From: Desulforamulus reducens MI-1
GTDB taxonomy: Bacteria > Bacillota > Desulfotomaculia > Desulfotomaculales > Desulfotomaculaceae
Reading direction: 5' to 3'
Assembly: GCF_000016165.1 (NCBI RefSeq)
Contig: NC_009253.1
Span: 1,212,332-1,276,331, forward strand
DNA length: 64,000 bases
The notes below the pieces were generated by a model. The model was not told the DNA's origin. It saw nothing but the letters and a program-made list of their open reading frames with translations, and ran no database searches. The translations under genes and the position numbers were made by a program. Every line of letters starts with the position of its first letter. Position 1 is the first letter of the stretch. This document shows, piece by piece, positions 7,597 to 16,600 of the stretch.

Positions 7597-8613
7597 ATGA
7601 TTGTTGTAATGAGCCAGAGAGCTACAGAAGATCATATAAATGCTGTTTTAAAAAGACTTCAAAAAGTCGGTTTTGAAATTCATCTATCTCAAGGGGTTGA
7701 AAGAACCATTATAGGTGCTATCGGTGATAAGACAAGAATGGCTGATTTGGCACTGGAAGCTATGCCAGAAGTTGATAATGTAGTACCGATACTTCAGCCC
7801 TATAAGCTTGCCAGCAGAACCTTTAAAGAAGAAAACACCATCATTCGGGTGGGTGATTTAGAAATCGGCGGTAATCAAATTCATGTGATGGCTGGGCCCT
7901 GTGCAGTAGAGAGTAGGGAACAGCTTTTTGAGGCCGCGGATGCTGTGAAAAAAGCCGGAGCGACGCTGCTTAGGGGAGGTGCCTTTAAACCCCGCACCTC
8001 ACCCTATTCCTTTCAAGGATTAGAAGAAAAAGGATTACAATATTTAGCCGAGGCGAGGGAAAGAACTGGGCTTAAAATTGTTACAGAGCTTATGGATGCC
8101 AGCAGTTTGCCAATGGTGGCTGAATATGCAGATATTATACAGATAGGCACCCGAAACATGCAAAACTTCTTTCTTTTGCGTGCAGTAGCAAATGTACAAA
8201 AACCTGTACTATTGAAAAGAGGTATTTCAGCCACCATTGAGGAGTGGTTAATGTCTGCGGAGTATATTATGGCCGGGGGAAACTATCAAGTAATTCTGTG
8301 TGAAAGAGGTATCAGATCTTACGAGAGCTATACTCGCAACACCTTGGATTTATCTGCTATACCAGTAATAAAGCATTTATCTCACCTACCGATTATTGTG
8401 GACCCAAGTCACGCGCTGGGAAAATGGAGATTTGTGTCTTCCATGTCCAAAGCTGCTGTGGCTGCAGGGGCTGATGGATTATTAATTGAAGTTCACCCTA
8501 ATCCCTCAGAGGCCTTGTGTGATGGGCCACAATCCTTAACACCGAATAACTTCGGTTCCTTAATGACAGAAGTGCAACAGGTAGCCGGAGCAGTTGGCAG
8601 AACATTGACTTAA
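7597..8613 (+). CDS. aroF: 3-deoxy-7-phosphoheptulonate synthase with N-terminal ferredoxin-like domain
   Basis: A 338-residue DAHP synthase. Residues 1-70 form the small alpha-beta (ferredoxin-like) domain seen in Thermotoga-type enzymes, where it mediates inhibition by tyrosine/phenylalanine. The catalytic part carries [53 protein letters not shown] and DPSHALG. It is a paralogue of the 5259 gene, very similar over the whole catalytic domain. tyrA and aroA follow closely, so this copy probably belongs to the regulated tyrosine/phenylalanine operon. Confidence 0.95.
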   Translation: MIVVMSQRATEDHINAVLKRLQKVGFEIHLSQGVERTIIGAIGDKTRMADLALEAMPEVDNVVPILQPYKLASRTFKEENTIIRVGDLEIGGNQIHVMAGPCAVESREQLFEAADAVKKAGATLLRGGAFKPRTSPYSFQGLEEKGLQYLAEARERTGLKIVTELMDASSLPMVAEYADIIQIGTRNMQNFFLLRAVANVQKPVLLKRGISATIEEWLMSAEYIMAGGNYQVILCERGIRSYESYTRNTLDLSAIPVIKHLSHLPIIVDPSHALGKWRFVSSMSKAAVAAGADGLLIEVHPNPSEALCDGPQSLTPNNFGSLMTEVQQVAGAVGRTLT

Positions 8614-8651
8614 GTAAAAAATAGTTCCGGAAGAGGAAGCAGGGATTTTGA

Positions 8652-9551
8652 TTGTTTAAGAAGGTTGTTATTGCCGGGGTGGGGTTAATGGGTGGCTCCC
8701 TTGGCATGGCCATGGTCAAAGGAAATATGGCCACAGAGGTTGTGGGAGTCGATCCCGACAGGGAAAACTTAAAACAGGCGGTTCGCATGGGGGCCGTACA
8801 CCGGGCTGCGGATTTGGCTGAAGCCTTACCGGGTACAGATTTACTGATTCTTGCTACACCCATCGGTGTTACCCTGGGGGTTTTGGAAATGGCTATTCCC
8901 TATTTGACTCCTGGAACCATCATTACAGATATAGGGAGTGTCAAAGGACGCCTAGTAGAACGTGCTGAAGCAATGCTGCCGTCCAATGTTCATTTTGTGG
9001 GAGGGCATCCCATGGCTGGTCTAGAGTTAACTGGCGTGGTTGGGGCCCGTGAAGATTTATTTGAGGGTGCAGCTTATATTATTACACCAACACCCTTAAC
9101 CAACCCTACAGCCTTAGAAAGAATCAAAGGACTGATAGAAAAATTAGGGGCGAAGCCCATCGAACTGGGATATCTGGAACATGATGGGGTAGTGGCCTTC
9201 ATTAGCCACTTACCCCATCTATTGGCTGCTACCCTGGTAAATACCATAGCCAATGAACCTGAAAAAGAACTGCTTTTAAACATGGCCGCGGGTGGTTTTA
9301 GGGATACCACTCGAATTGCTGCATCAAATTCCCTTATGTGGAGAGATATCTTGTTAACAAACCGTGAGATGGTTTTACAGGCAATCACCCGTTTCCGCAG
9401 TCAACTGGAAGAAATGGAGAAGTTTATAAAGGATTTCAATGCCGTTGAATTGGTAAAGATTCTTAATCATGCCAAGGGGTTACGGGAGTCCTTACCAGAA
9501 AATAGGGTATATATGAATAAGTGCCAAGAGAAAAATCAGAGGGGAAAATAA
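8652..9551 (+). CDS. tyrA: Prephenate dehydrogenase
   Basis: A 299-residue NAD-dependent prephenate dehydrogenase, making 4-hydroxyphenylpyruvate for tyrosine. An N-terminal Rossmann motif, AGVGLMGGSLG (residues 8-18), is followed by ATPIGVTL, TDIGSVKG, the family signature VGGHPMAGLELTG and FISHLPHLLAATL. It starts at TTG (8652). No C-terminal ACT domain is present, so feedback control is probably exercised elsewhere, for instance at the DAHP synthase. aroA starts one base after the stop codon. Confidence 0.93.
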   Translation: MFKKVVIAGVGLMGGSLGMAMVKGNMATEVVGVDPDRENLKQAVRMGAVHRAADLAEALPGTDLLILATPIGVTLGVLEMAIPYLTPGTIITDIGSVKGRLVERAEAMLPSNVHFVGGHPMAGLELTGVVGAREDLFEGAAYIITPTPLTNPTALERIKGLIEKLGAKPIELGYLEHDGVVAFISHLPHLLAATLVNTIANEPEKELLLNMAAGGFRDTTRIAASNSLMWRDILLTNREMVLQAITRFRSQLEEMEKFIKDFNAVELVKILNHAKGLRESLPENRVYMNKCQEKNQRGK

Positions 9552-9552
9552 A

Positions 9553-10842
9553 ATGGAACTGGTAATCAACCCTGTAAAAAAACTACGAGGAAATGTTTCA
9601 GTGCCCGGGGATAAATCTATATCACATAGGGCAGTTATGGTTGGGGCTTTAGCCCAGGGAATCACAGAAGTGAGTAATTTTTTAATGGGGGAAGACTGTC
9701 TTGCCACTGTTAAGTGTTTAAGAGCCATGGGAGTATCCATTGAGGGCCCTACCAATGGCAAGTTAAAGATTTATGGTGTGGGCTTGCAAGGACTGCGTGA
9801 ACCTGCGGATCTATTGGATACTGGAAATTCCGGGACAACCACCCGTTTATTAATGGGGATTCTTGCCGGTCAACCCTTTACGAGTATCATTACTGGGGAT
9901 CAGTCCCTAAAGAAAAGACCCATGGCTCGGGTTACTAAACCCCTACAGGATATGGGAGCTTCCTTTTTAGGCCGAAATCAAAATAATCTCTTACCCATGG
10001 CTGTTCAAGGCGGCAAGCTAAAACCCATTGATTTTCATTCCCCGGTTGCCAGTGCTCAGGTAAAGTCCGCTGTCTTATTTGCAGGGTTATTTGCGGAAGG
10101 CTATACCTCTGTAACGGAACCTGCTGTGTCCAGGGATCATTCTGAACGGATGTTAAAGGCCTTTGGTGCTGAGGTAGAGGTGAAGAATCAAACTGTTCGA
10201 ATAAAGGGGCTCCCCCAACTAAAAGGAATGAAAATCACAGTTCCCGGGGATATTTCCTCCGCGGCATTTCTCATGGTTGCAGCGGCAATTCTTCCTGGCT
10301 CAGACATAACCATACAGGGGGTTGGGATCAATCCAACCCGTGACGGTATTCTTGAGGTCCTTAAACAAATGGGTGCAGGAATAGAAATTATGCATAGCCG
10401 ATTGCAGGGTGGTGAGCCTGTGGGAGATATTCGGATAAAGGGTGCAGAACTACAGGGGACTGAGTTATCTGGCCCAATCATACCTAGACTGATAGATGAG
10501 ATTCCTATTATCGCTGTGGCTGCAGCTTATGCCCGGGGAACTACAGTAATTCGTGATGCTTCAGAGCTGAAAGTAAAGGAAAGTAACCGTATCTCCTCAG
10601 TGGTAAGGGAATTAAGGAAGTTTGGTGCAACCGTTGAAGAACTTTCCGATGGTCTAATCATCCAGGGAGGTACGCCTTTATCAGGTGCTGTTTGTCAAAG
10701 TTATGGGGACCACCGGATGGCTATGGCCATGGCGGTGGCGGGCTTAGCTGCCAGTGGTCAAACATTAATCGAACAAGCGGATTGTATTCCTGTTAGCTTC
10801 CCAGGGTTCAGTGATGTATTAAAAGAGGTAATTGTAGAATAA
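9553..10842 (+). CDS. aroA: 5-enolpyruvylshikimate-3-phosphate synthase
   Basis: A 429-residue EPSP synthase, joining phosphoenolpyruvate to shikimate 3-phosphate. Diagnostic segments are VPGDKSISHRAVMVGALA at the N-terminus, LDTGNSGTTTRLLMG, KKRPMARV, SAQVKSAVLFAGL, VPGDISSAAF, LIDEIPIIAVAAA, KESNRI and SYGDHRMAMA. The overall length matches the family. It is tightly packed behind tyrA and followed by a terminator, so it closes the aromatic operon. The NSGTT substitution pattern suggests a class II-like enzyme, but I have not measured kinetics-relevant residues. Confidence 0.95.
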   Translation: MELVINPVKKLRGNVSVPGDKSISHRAVMVGALAQGITEVSNFLMGEDCLATVKCLRAMGVSIEGPTNGKLKIYGVGLQGLREPADLLDTGNSGTTTRLLMGILAGQPFTSIITGDQSLKKRPMARVTKPLQDMGASFLGRNQNNLLPMAVQGGKLKPIDFHSPVASAQVKSAVLFAGLFAEGYTSVTEPAVSRDHSERMLKAFGAEVEVKNQTVRIKGLPQLKGMKITVPGDISSAAFLMVAAAILPGSDITIQGVGINPTRDGILEVLKQMGAGIEIMHSRLQGGEPVGDIRIKGAELQGTELSGPIIPRLIDEIPIIAVAAAYARGTTVIRDASELKVKESNRISSVVRELRKFGATVEELSDGLIIQGGTPLSGAVCQSYGDHRMAMAMAVAGLAASGQTLIEQADCIPVSFPGFSDVLKEVIVE

Positions 10843-10845
10843 TAT

Positions 10846-10875
10846 GCTGGAAGAATTTATCTTTCAGCTTTTTTA
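10846..10875 (+). terminator. Intrinsic terminator after aroA
   Basis: Stem GCTGGAAG/CTTTCAGC (one G-T pair) with a 7-base loop, followed by six T. The rest of the 187-base gap before cmk shows no gene. Confidence 0.8.
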
Positions 10876-11029
10876 TTAACTTTTGTAATTCTAAAATGTT
10901 CCGGTATTGCAAGGGTAATTAAGGCTGCTACCAGCCAAGTTTTTTGAAAAAAAAAGGAATATTTAGCTTAGTGTCGAAAACCCTAAGGTGTGTATAGGCT
11001 TTTTGTGATGATAATTGGAGGTCTATTGA

Positions 11030-11698
11030 TTGACAGAACATAAGTGTATTGCCATTGATGGTCCTGCGGGAGCAGGTAAAAGTACCGTAGCAAAAAAAGT
11101 GGCTCAAAAATTAAATTTACTCTATATAGATACTGGAGCAATGTATCGTGCCGTTACCTTAAAAGCCTTAAGGGAAAGGATCAACTTATGGGATGATATT
11201 GCCCTGATAGAACTGGCTAAGCGAACCATCATAACGTTATTGGCTGGACAGAAGCAATCTGTTCTACTGGATGGTCTGGATGTAACCAGAGAAATACGGA
11301 CACCAGAAGTGACTAACAATGTTTCGATAGTAGCTAAAATTGCCGGGGTGAGAGAAGTACTGGTACAGCGCCAACGGGAGATGGCTGAAGAAGCTGGTGT
11401 TGTCATGGATGGTAGAGATATTGGAACGGTGGTTTTGCCCAAAGCAAAGGCCAAGTTCTTCCTTACAGCCTCAGCTGAGGAAAGGGCAAGACGGCGAGCG
11501 AAAGAAATGATGAACTTTGGTTATGATGTTGATCTAGAACAGTTAATCAAAGAAATTGAAGAAAGAGATTTTATGGACAGTAATCGTGCTGTATCCCCAT
11601 TGGTTCCGGCGGAGGATGCTGTTTTAATTGATAGTTCCGGTATGACCATTGATGAGGTTGTCAATTCTATTATTACCTGGGTAGAGAAAGGGAAATAG
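11030..11698 (+). CDS. cmk: Cytidylate kinase
   Basis: A 222-residue (d)CMP kinase. It has the P-loop GPAGAGKST (residues 11-19), LYIDTGAMYRAVT, the insertion MAEEAGVVMDGRDIGTVV in outline (MDGRDIGTVV), and FLTASAEERARRR of the lid. It phosphorylates CMP/dCMP with ATP. The TTG start follows TTGGAGG. It is followed by plsC and ispH-rpsA with small gaps, the cmk-plsC-ispH-rpsA order that is common in Clostridia. Confidence 0.95.
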   Translation: MTEHKCIAIDGPAGAGKSTVAKKVAQKLNLLYIDTGAMYRAVTLKALRERINLWDDIALIELAKRTIITLLAGQKQSVLLDGLDVTREIRTPEVTNNVSIVAKIAGVREVLVQRQREMAEEAGVVMDGRDIGTVVLPKAKAKFFLTASAEERARRRAKEMMNFGYDVDLEQLIKEIEERDFMDSNRAVSPLVPAEDAVLIDSSGMTIDEVVNSIITWVEKGK

Positions 11699-11702
11699 GT
11701 TT

Positions 11703-12287
11703 ATGCTTTATACTACTCTCAGGTTTATCATTCGTTACATCCTTTTAATATGGAGAAGATGGAAGATTGTAGGCCGTGATAATTTGCCTGTAAGCGGGGG
11801 AGTTCTGGTTGTTTCAAACCACGTTAGCAACTTGGACCCTTTGGTAGTGGGATGTGCCTTAACTAGGCGCATTCATTTTATGGCCAAGGTGGAATTGTTT
11901 AAAATTCCTATTTTAGCTAGCCTTATACGAATGTTAGGGGCTTTCCCGGTCAATCGTGAAAGATCAGATCGTAAGGCCATTCGTATGGCCTTAGAATATC
12001 TGCAAAACGGTGAAGTTGTCGGAATATTTCCCGAAGGAACCCGTAGTAAAACCGGAGAATTGCAAAAGGCCCAAATCGGTGCAGCGATGCTGGCTGTTAA
12101 GAGCAATACCCCTATCCTTCCAGTTGCTCTCATAGGAACCAGGGGAATCTTTAATAAAGTTGTAGTGAAGATTGGTGAACCCTTATATATACCCGAACTG
12201 TGGCGAAGCCGTGCCAGTAAAGAGCAACTAGAAGCACTAAGCGAACAGGTTATGAAGGAAATTGAACGATTAATTAACAATCAGTAA
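11703..12287 (+). CDS. plsC: 1-acyl-sn-glycerol-3-phosphate acyltransferase
   Basis: A 194-residue lysophosphatidate acyltransferase with the HX4D catalytic motif NHVSNLDP (His40, Asp45), the substrate-binding FPVNR, and FPEGTRSK (Glu111-Arg114). One N-terminal hydrophobic segment (about residues 5-20) anchors it to the membrane. It makes phosphatidate from lysophosphatidate, downstream of PlsY (20507 in this window). It starts 4 bases after cmk. Confidence 0.93.
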   Translation: MLYTTLRFIIRYILLIWRRWKIVGRDNLPVSGGVLVVSNHVSNLDPLVVGCALTRRIHFMAKVELFKIPILASLIRMLGAFPVNRERSDRKAIRMALEYLQNGEVVGIFPEGTRSKTGELQKAQIGAAMLAVKSNTPILPVALIGTRGIFNKVVVKIGEPLYIPELWRSRASKEQLEALSEQVMKEIERLINNQ

Positions 12288-12323
12288 TATTATTCAGCAA
12301 TTGCAGGCAAAGAGGGTGATTTC

Positions 12324-14342
12324 TTGCGGATTAAATTAGCTAGCAAGGCTGGGTTTTGTTATGGCGTAAAAAGAGCCATTGATTTAGCTTTATCCACTGC
12401 CAAAGAAAAGGCAGGAAACATTTATACCCTAGGCCCCTTAATCCATAATCCCCAAGTGGTTCAAAATTTAGCGGAAAATGGCATATGTGAAATAAACGAT
12501 ATTGGTGAAGTTAAAGAAGGGACCGTTATTATTCGTTCCCATGGTGTAGGACCAGAAATTATACAAGCTGCCAGGGAAAAAGGGCTTAAGGTATTGGATG
12601 CAACTTGTCCCTTTGTAGCAAGGGCCCAGAAATATGCACATGAAATGGCTGCACAGGGAATTCCTGTATATATTTTGGGAGATCCGGGACATCCTGAAGT
12701 TCAGGGTATTCTAGGTTGGACTGAGGGCAAAGGGAGCGTTATAGATAATCCAAGTGAAATAACTCGGGTGGAACACCCTAAGGTAGGGGTCGTGGCACAA
12801 ACTACACAGCCATTGAGTAACTTTCAGGCATTATTAGAAGCTCTACAAAATCAGGGAGTAGAAGTGGATGCCAGAAATACAATCTGCCATGCCACTGGCG
12901 AACGCCAACGGGCAGCAATGGAATTGGCCAGAGAAGTGGATGTCATGGTTGTGGTAGGGGGTAAGAATAGTGCCAATACAAAAAAACTGGCCAAGATATG
13001 TCAGGAAACCGGGACACCAACCTATCATGTGGAATCCGCAAGGGAATTACGTAAGGAATGGTTCCTAGGGCATGAAATAGTTGGTCTGACAGCGGGCGCT
13101 TCAACACCTGACGCAATTATAGAGGAGGTTAAAAAGAGGATGAATGAAATGGACCAGATGACCAATGGTGAAGAAGGAATGAGCGAAGCTATGGAGGTGA
13201 AATCTCCACAGGCTGGTGAGCTTGTTAAAGGTATTGTTGTTCAAGTTGGTATGGATGAGGTGTTAGTTGATATTCGAGCTAAATCCGAAGGTGTGATACC
13301 TCGAAAAGAAATGGCCTTTTATGGTGTGGATAATCTCCAAGAAATTGTAAAAGTTGGAGATGAAATAGAGTGTGTTGTTATCAAAGCTGAGGATAATGAA
13401 GGAAAAATTATTTTATCCAAAGAACGTGCAGATGCAGAAAAGGCTTGGGATGGTTTAGAAGAAGCCATGGAACAAGGTACAATTATTAAAGGTGTTGTAC
13501 GTGAAGTTGTCAAAGGTGGCATGTTGGTGGATGTTGGCGTTCGTGCATTTTTACCAGCTTCCTTGGTAGAACGTGGTTATGTTGAGGACCTTTCGAAATA
13601 CTTAAATCAAGAGTTTGAAGTGCGTGTTATTGAAATGAATAAACAACGTAAAAAAGTAGTTGTATCACGTAAAGCTGTTTTAGAAGAACAAAATGCACGC
13701 AAGCGTGAAGAATTACTTGCTTCGCTTCAAGAAGGACAAATTGTAAAAGGCATTGTTCGCCGTATTACCAATTTTGGTGCCTTTGTGGATCTTGGTGGAT
13801 TGGACGGTTTACTGCATATCTCAGAAATGAGTTGGCATCGTATTAATCATCCTCAGGAAGTAGTTAAAGTTGGGGATGAACTGGAAGTTATGGTATTAAA
13901 GGTTGATACCCAAAATGAGAAGATATCTTTAGGTCTGAAGCAAGTTTTACCAAATCCATGGGATAATGTTGAAGAAAAGTATCCCGTTGGCAATATATTT
14001 AATGCCAAGGTGGTACGTTTGGCTCCCTTTGGCGCTTTTGTACAATTAGAACCTGGTGTTGAAGGACTTGTTCATATTTCTCATTTAGCTGACCGCCATG
14101 TTGAAAAGCCAGAGGATGTAGTAAAAGAGGGGGAGGAAGTCCAGGTTAAAGTCCTCAGTATGGATCCCTCTGAAAAACGTGTTCGCCTTTCCATTCGTGA
14201 GGTCAATGGTGAAAGACGGTCCGCCCGGGAAGCACGCCCCCGGAAACAAGAGGAGGTTCAGGAACAGAATGTAATGAATGAAACTCCTGAAGAGAAAATA
14301 ACCCTTGGGGATGTATTTGGGGATATGTTTAAAGAAAAATAA
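12324..14342 (+). CDS. ispH-rpsA: Fusion of HMB-PP reductase (IspH) and ribosomal protein S1
   Basis: A 672-residue two-part protein. Residues 1-275 are IspH, the [4Fe-4S] enzyme of the last non-mevalonate isoprenoid step, with cluster cysteines Cys12 (GFCYGVKRA), Cys95 (DATCPF) and Cys188 (NTICHATGERQ). Residues about 298-625 hold four S1/OB RNA-binding repeats, e.g. GIVRRITNFGAFVDLGGLDG and ARVVRLAPFGAFVQLEPG-like. A short acidic linker joins them. Such fusions are known in some Clostridia and Peptococcaceae. The S1 half appears richer in GTT/CGT/GAA codons, like highly expressed genes. TTG start; a terminator follows. Confidence 0.95.
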   Translation: MRIKLASKAGFCYGVKRAIDLALSTAKEKAGNIYTLGPLIHNPQVVQNLAENGICEINDIGEVKEGTVIIRSHGVGPEIIQAAREKGLKVLDATCPFVARAQKYAHEMAAQGIPVYILGDPGHPEVQGILGWTEGKGSVIDNPSEITRVEHPKVGVVAQTTQPLSNFQALLEALQNQGVEVDARNTICHATGERQRAAMELAREVDVMVVVGGKNSANTKKLAKICQETGTPTYHVESARELRKEWFLGHEIVGLTAGASTPDAIIEEVKKRMNEMDQMTNGEEGMSEAMEVKSPQAGELVKGIVVQVGMDEVLVDIRAKSEGVIPRKEMAFYGVDNLQEIVKVGDEIECVVIKAEDNEGKIILSKERADAEKAWDGLEEAMEQGTIIKGVVREVVKGGMLVDVGVRAFLPASLVERGYVEDLSKYLNQEFEVRVIEMNKQRKKVVVSRKAVLEEQNARKREELLASLQEGQIVKGIVRRITNFGAFVDLGGLDGLLHISEMSWHRINHPQEVVKVGDELEVMVLKVDTQNEKISLGLKQVLPNPWDNVEEKYPVGNIFNAKVVRLAPFGAFVQLEPGVEGLVHISHLADRHVEKPEDVVKEGEEVQVKVLSMDPSEKRVRLSIREVNGERRSAREARPRKQEEVQEQNVMNETPEEKITLGDVFGDMFKEK

Positions 14343-14358
14343 AAAATAAACAAAATGA

Positions 14359-14387
14359 TGGTTGTCCATATAAGGGCAACCTTTTTT
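14359..14387 (+). terminator. Intrinsic terminator after ispH-rpsA
   Basis: Stem GGTTGTCC/GGGCAACC (one G-T pair), 6-base loop, then seven T. Confidence 0.88.
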
Positions 14388-14482
14388 TATTTGCTTAGAC
14401 GGTATACATGTATTGCATATTTTCACAACCCAAGGGAAATCTATTTTTAAGCTACTGAAAACTCTTTAAAGGAGGAAAGGTT

Positions 14483-15259
14483 ATGGATCGTTTTCCCCTG
14501 GGACTCATTGTATTAATCATTGTATCCCTACTGGTCTTTTTTGGTGTGGCCCAACGGGCTCTGGATCGCATGAGATTAACAGACAAAGGTGCGCTGGTAG
14601 TTATTTTAGCTCTTATTGTGGGTAGTTTTATTAATGTTCCCATACCGGGGTTTAGGGTTCCTTTGGAAATAAACATTGGTGGTGCGCTAGTTCCTATTGC
14701 CCTGGCAATTTATCTTTTAGCCAAGGCGGGTACTGGCAAAGAAGTTTCAAGGGCGTTAATATCGGCGGCACTTACGGGCGTTGTTATTTATTTTATCAGT
14801 ACTCGTTATATGAGTGGTCTTGCAGAACCAGCAGGCGGGGCCTTAAGTTTTGTCGATCCTCTTTATGTATTTCCAATTATTGCAGCAGTCATCGCTTATG
14901 TGGCCGGGCGCTCCCGTCGAAGTGCTTTTATTGGAGCCACCTTGGGCATAATTTTGTGGGATGTTGCAAACTATTACTATATGTTACAAAATAATGCTAC
15001 CAATGCCACAAAAAGCATTGGTGGGGCCGGGGCCTTTGATACTATTGTAATTTCCGGTATACTGGCTGTCTTATTAGCAGATTTAATTGGGGAAACCAGA
15101 GAAAGATTACAGGGTGGACCCGCCTCCCAAGGTAAACCAGATGCTTTATTAGTGGGTTTAAGAAAACCGGAGTTTGAAAGAAAAGAGAAGAAAACCCAAA
15201 AAGAAAATAGCAAAGATAAAAATACTCATTGGGAGGAGGTAGACCCCTTTGAAGACTAA
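14483..15259 (+). CDS. DUF1614 family membrane protein
   Basis: A 258-residue membrane protein with about seven hydrophobic spans (residues 5-22, 37-53, 66-80, 90-105, 125-140, 146-165, 188-203) and a charged, Lys/Glu-rich cytoplasmic tail of about 45 residues. It matches the DUF1614 type found in spore-forming Firmicutes; function is unknown. Its last 11 bases overlap the next gene, whose ribosome site lies inside its final codons, so the two are translationally coupled. Coupling to a SpoIIP-like protein suggests a sporulation or germination role. Confidence 0.8.
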   Translation: MDRFPLGLIVLIIVSLLVFFGVAQRALDRMRLTDKGALVVILALIVGSFINVPIPGFRVPLEINIGGALVPIALAIYLLAKAGTGKEVSRALISAALTGVVIYFISTRYMSGLAEPAGGALSFVDPLYVFPIIAAVIAYVAGRSRRSAFIGATLGIILWDVANYYYMLQNNATNATKSIGGAGAFDTIVISGILAVLLADLIGETRERLQGGPASQGKPDALLVGLRKPEFERKEKKTQKENSKDKNTHWEEVDPFED

Positions 15260-16526
15260 GCTGTTTCGTACTATAGTAAGTATCTGTTGCATACTTATGG
15301 GCGTTGGGATCATTGGACGGTTAAGCTTTGCAGAGATGGTTCTCCCCGCCTGGAATCCGGCTTTGTTATTAACCAGTGAAGAAGTAGACCACCTTGTTGG
15401 TAAATCAATCGATATTCTAGATGAAAAAGGGAATAGGATTAGCCAGGCCTGTCGAGGGGTAGCGGTGGGAGATGAGATTATTAACTCCGAAGGACAACAT
15501 TATCGAATTACTAAAGTTAGCAAGGGTGCAGCTTCTGCCAAATCCCTAGGTATGGATAAGGATTTTCTGGCCTGGAATGAATATTTTACAGACGAACGTC
15601 TGGCCATGGCGGCTGCGGCTCCTAAAACAGGAACGGTAGGGGTTTATCATACGCATAGTGATGAGGCTTACGTCCCCACCGATGGTTCAGAAAGCATTCC
15701 CTTTAAGGGTGGTATTTACGATGTAGGCCAAAGCTTTGTTCAAAGGCTAAAAGCAAAAAGCGGTACCAATGTAGTCTATGATAAAACACCCCATGACCCC
15801 CATGATAATGCTGCCTATCAGCGGTCCAGACGAACTGCGATGAATATTATGAAGCAGAACCCCATAGCCATCATAGATGTGCACCGGGATGGAATTCCAG
15901 ACCCAAGTTACTATACAGCAAAAGTCGCTGATACCGAGGTTAGTAAACTCAGACTTGTTGTGGGGCGCCAAAACCCCAATATGCAGGCTAACCTGGATTT
16001 TGCCAGAAGAATGATGGCCTATTCCAATAAAGTGCATCCGAAGATTGTAAAAGAAATCTTTATGGCCAAAGGAAACTATAACCAGGATTTAATGCCCACG
16101 GCCCTTCTTATTGAGGCAGGAACCCATACCAACACGAAACAGCAGGCGGAAAATGGTGTGGCTTTGTTTGCCGATGCTGTACCCACTGTTCTGGGTATTC
16201 AGGGAGGTCCAACAACACAAGCAAAACCAAATGTTCCAGGAGGCGGTGTAACAGGTGATGGGGCAACTGGTGCAGGTGGTTGGAAAGCTGTTGGTTGGAT
16301 ACTAGGTTTAACTCTTATCCTTGGTGGAGGATTTCTGCTGATAAGCTCTGGTAGCTTAAAGGGCTTGTCAGGCTTTGGGAAAGAATTTACCAATTACCTT
16401 GGGCCTTTGAAAAAGATAGCAAGAAAAAAAGAAACAAATAAAACAAAAGATCAATCTAAAAAAGCCGATGGGGATATGGCAGATAGAGCTGTGATAGACC
16501 ATAGGGATGATGTTACAGAAGATTAA
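15249..16526 (+). CDS. SpoIIP-like sporulation amidase/endopeptidase
   Basis: A 425-residue protein with an N-terminal hydrophobic segment (residues 9-28, signal or anchor), a SpoIIP-type amidase domain (about 140-325) with metal-ligand motifs VGVYHTHSDEAY, IAIIDVHRDGIPD and LLIEAGTHTN, then a Gly-rich linker, a second membrane segment near 350-370 and a basic tail. SpoIIP cleaves peptidoglycan stem peptides and glycan during engulfment. The two-anchor layout and extra tail differ from classical SpoIIP, so it may be a paralogue. TTG start behind GGAGGAGG, overlapping the DUF1614 gene. Confidence 0.82.
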   Translation: MKTKLFRTIVSICCILMGVGIIGRLSFAEMVLPAWNPALLLTSEEVDHLVGKSIDILDEKGNRISQACRGVAVGDEIINSEGQHYRITKVSKGAASAKSLGMDKDFLAWNEYFTDERLAMAAAAPKTGTVGVYHTHSDEAYVPTDGSESIPFKGGIYDVGQSFVQRLKAKSGTNVVYDKTPHDPHDNAAYQRSRRTAMNIMKQNPIAIIDVHRDGIPDPSYYTAKVADTEVSKLRLVVGRQNPNMQANLDFARRMMAYSNKVHPKIVKEIFMAKGNYNQDLMPTALLIEAGTHTNTKQQAENGVALFADAVPTVLGIQGGPTTQAKPNVPGGGVTGDGATGAGGWKAVGWILGLTLILGGGFLLISSGSLKGLSGFGKEFTNYLGPLKKIARKKETNKTKDQSKKADGDMADRAVIDHRDDVTED

Positions 16527-16534
16527 ATTGAAAG

Positions 16535-16570
16535 GCTGCCGACTTCTTAGGGAGGCGGCAGCTTTAATAT
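16535..16570 (+). terminator. Hairpin after the SpoIIP-like gene
   Basis: Stem GCTGCCG/CGGCAGC with a 14-base loop and only a weak T-rich trail, so termination may be partial. Confidence 0.4.
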
Positions 16571-16600
16571 TTAGATGCCAGGACATAAAAGAGGTGTGAA

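Noticed and set aside
10920-10945. Second terminator before cmk (GGCT...AGCC followed by T)
   Set aside because: The stem has only four pairs; too weak to call.
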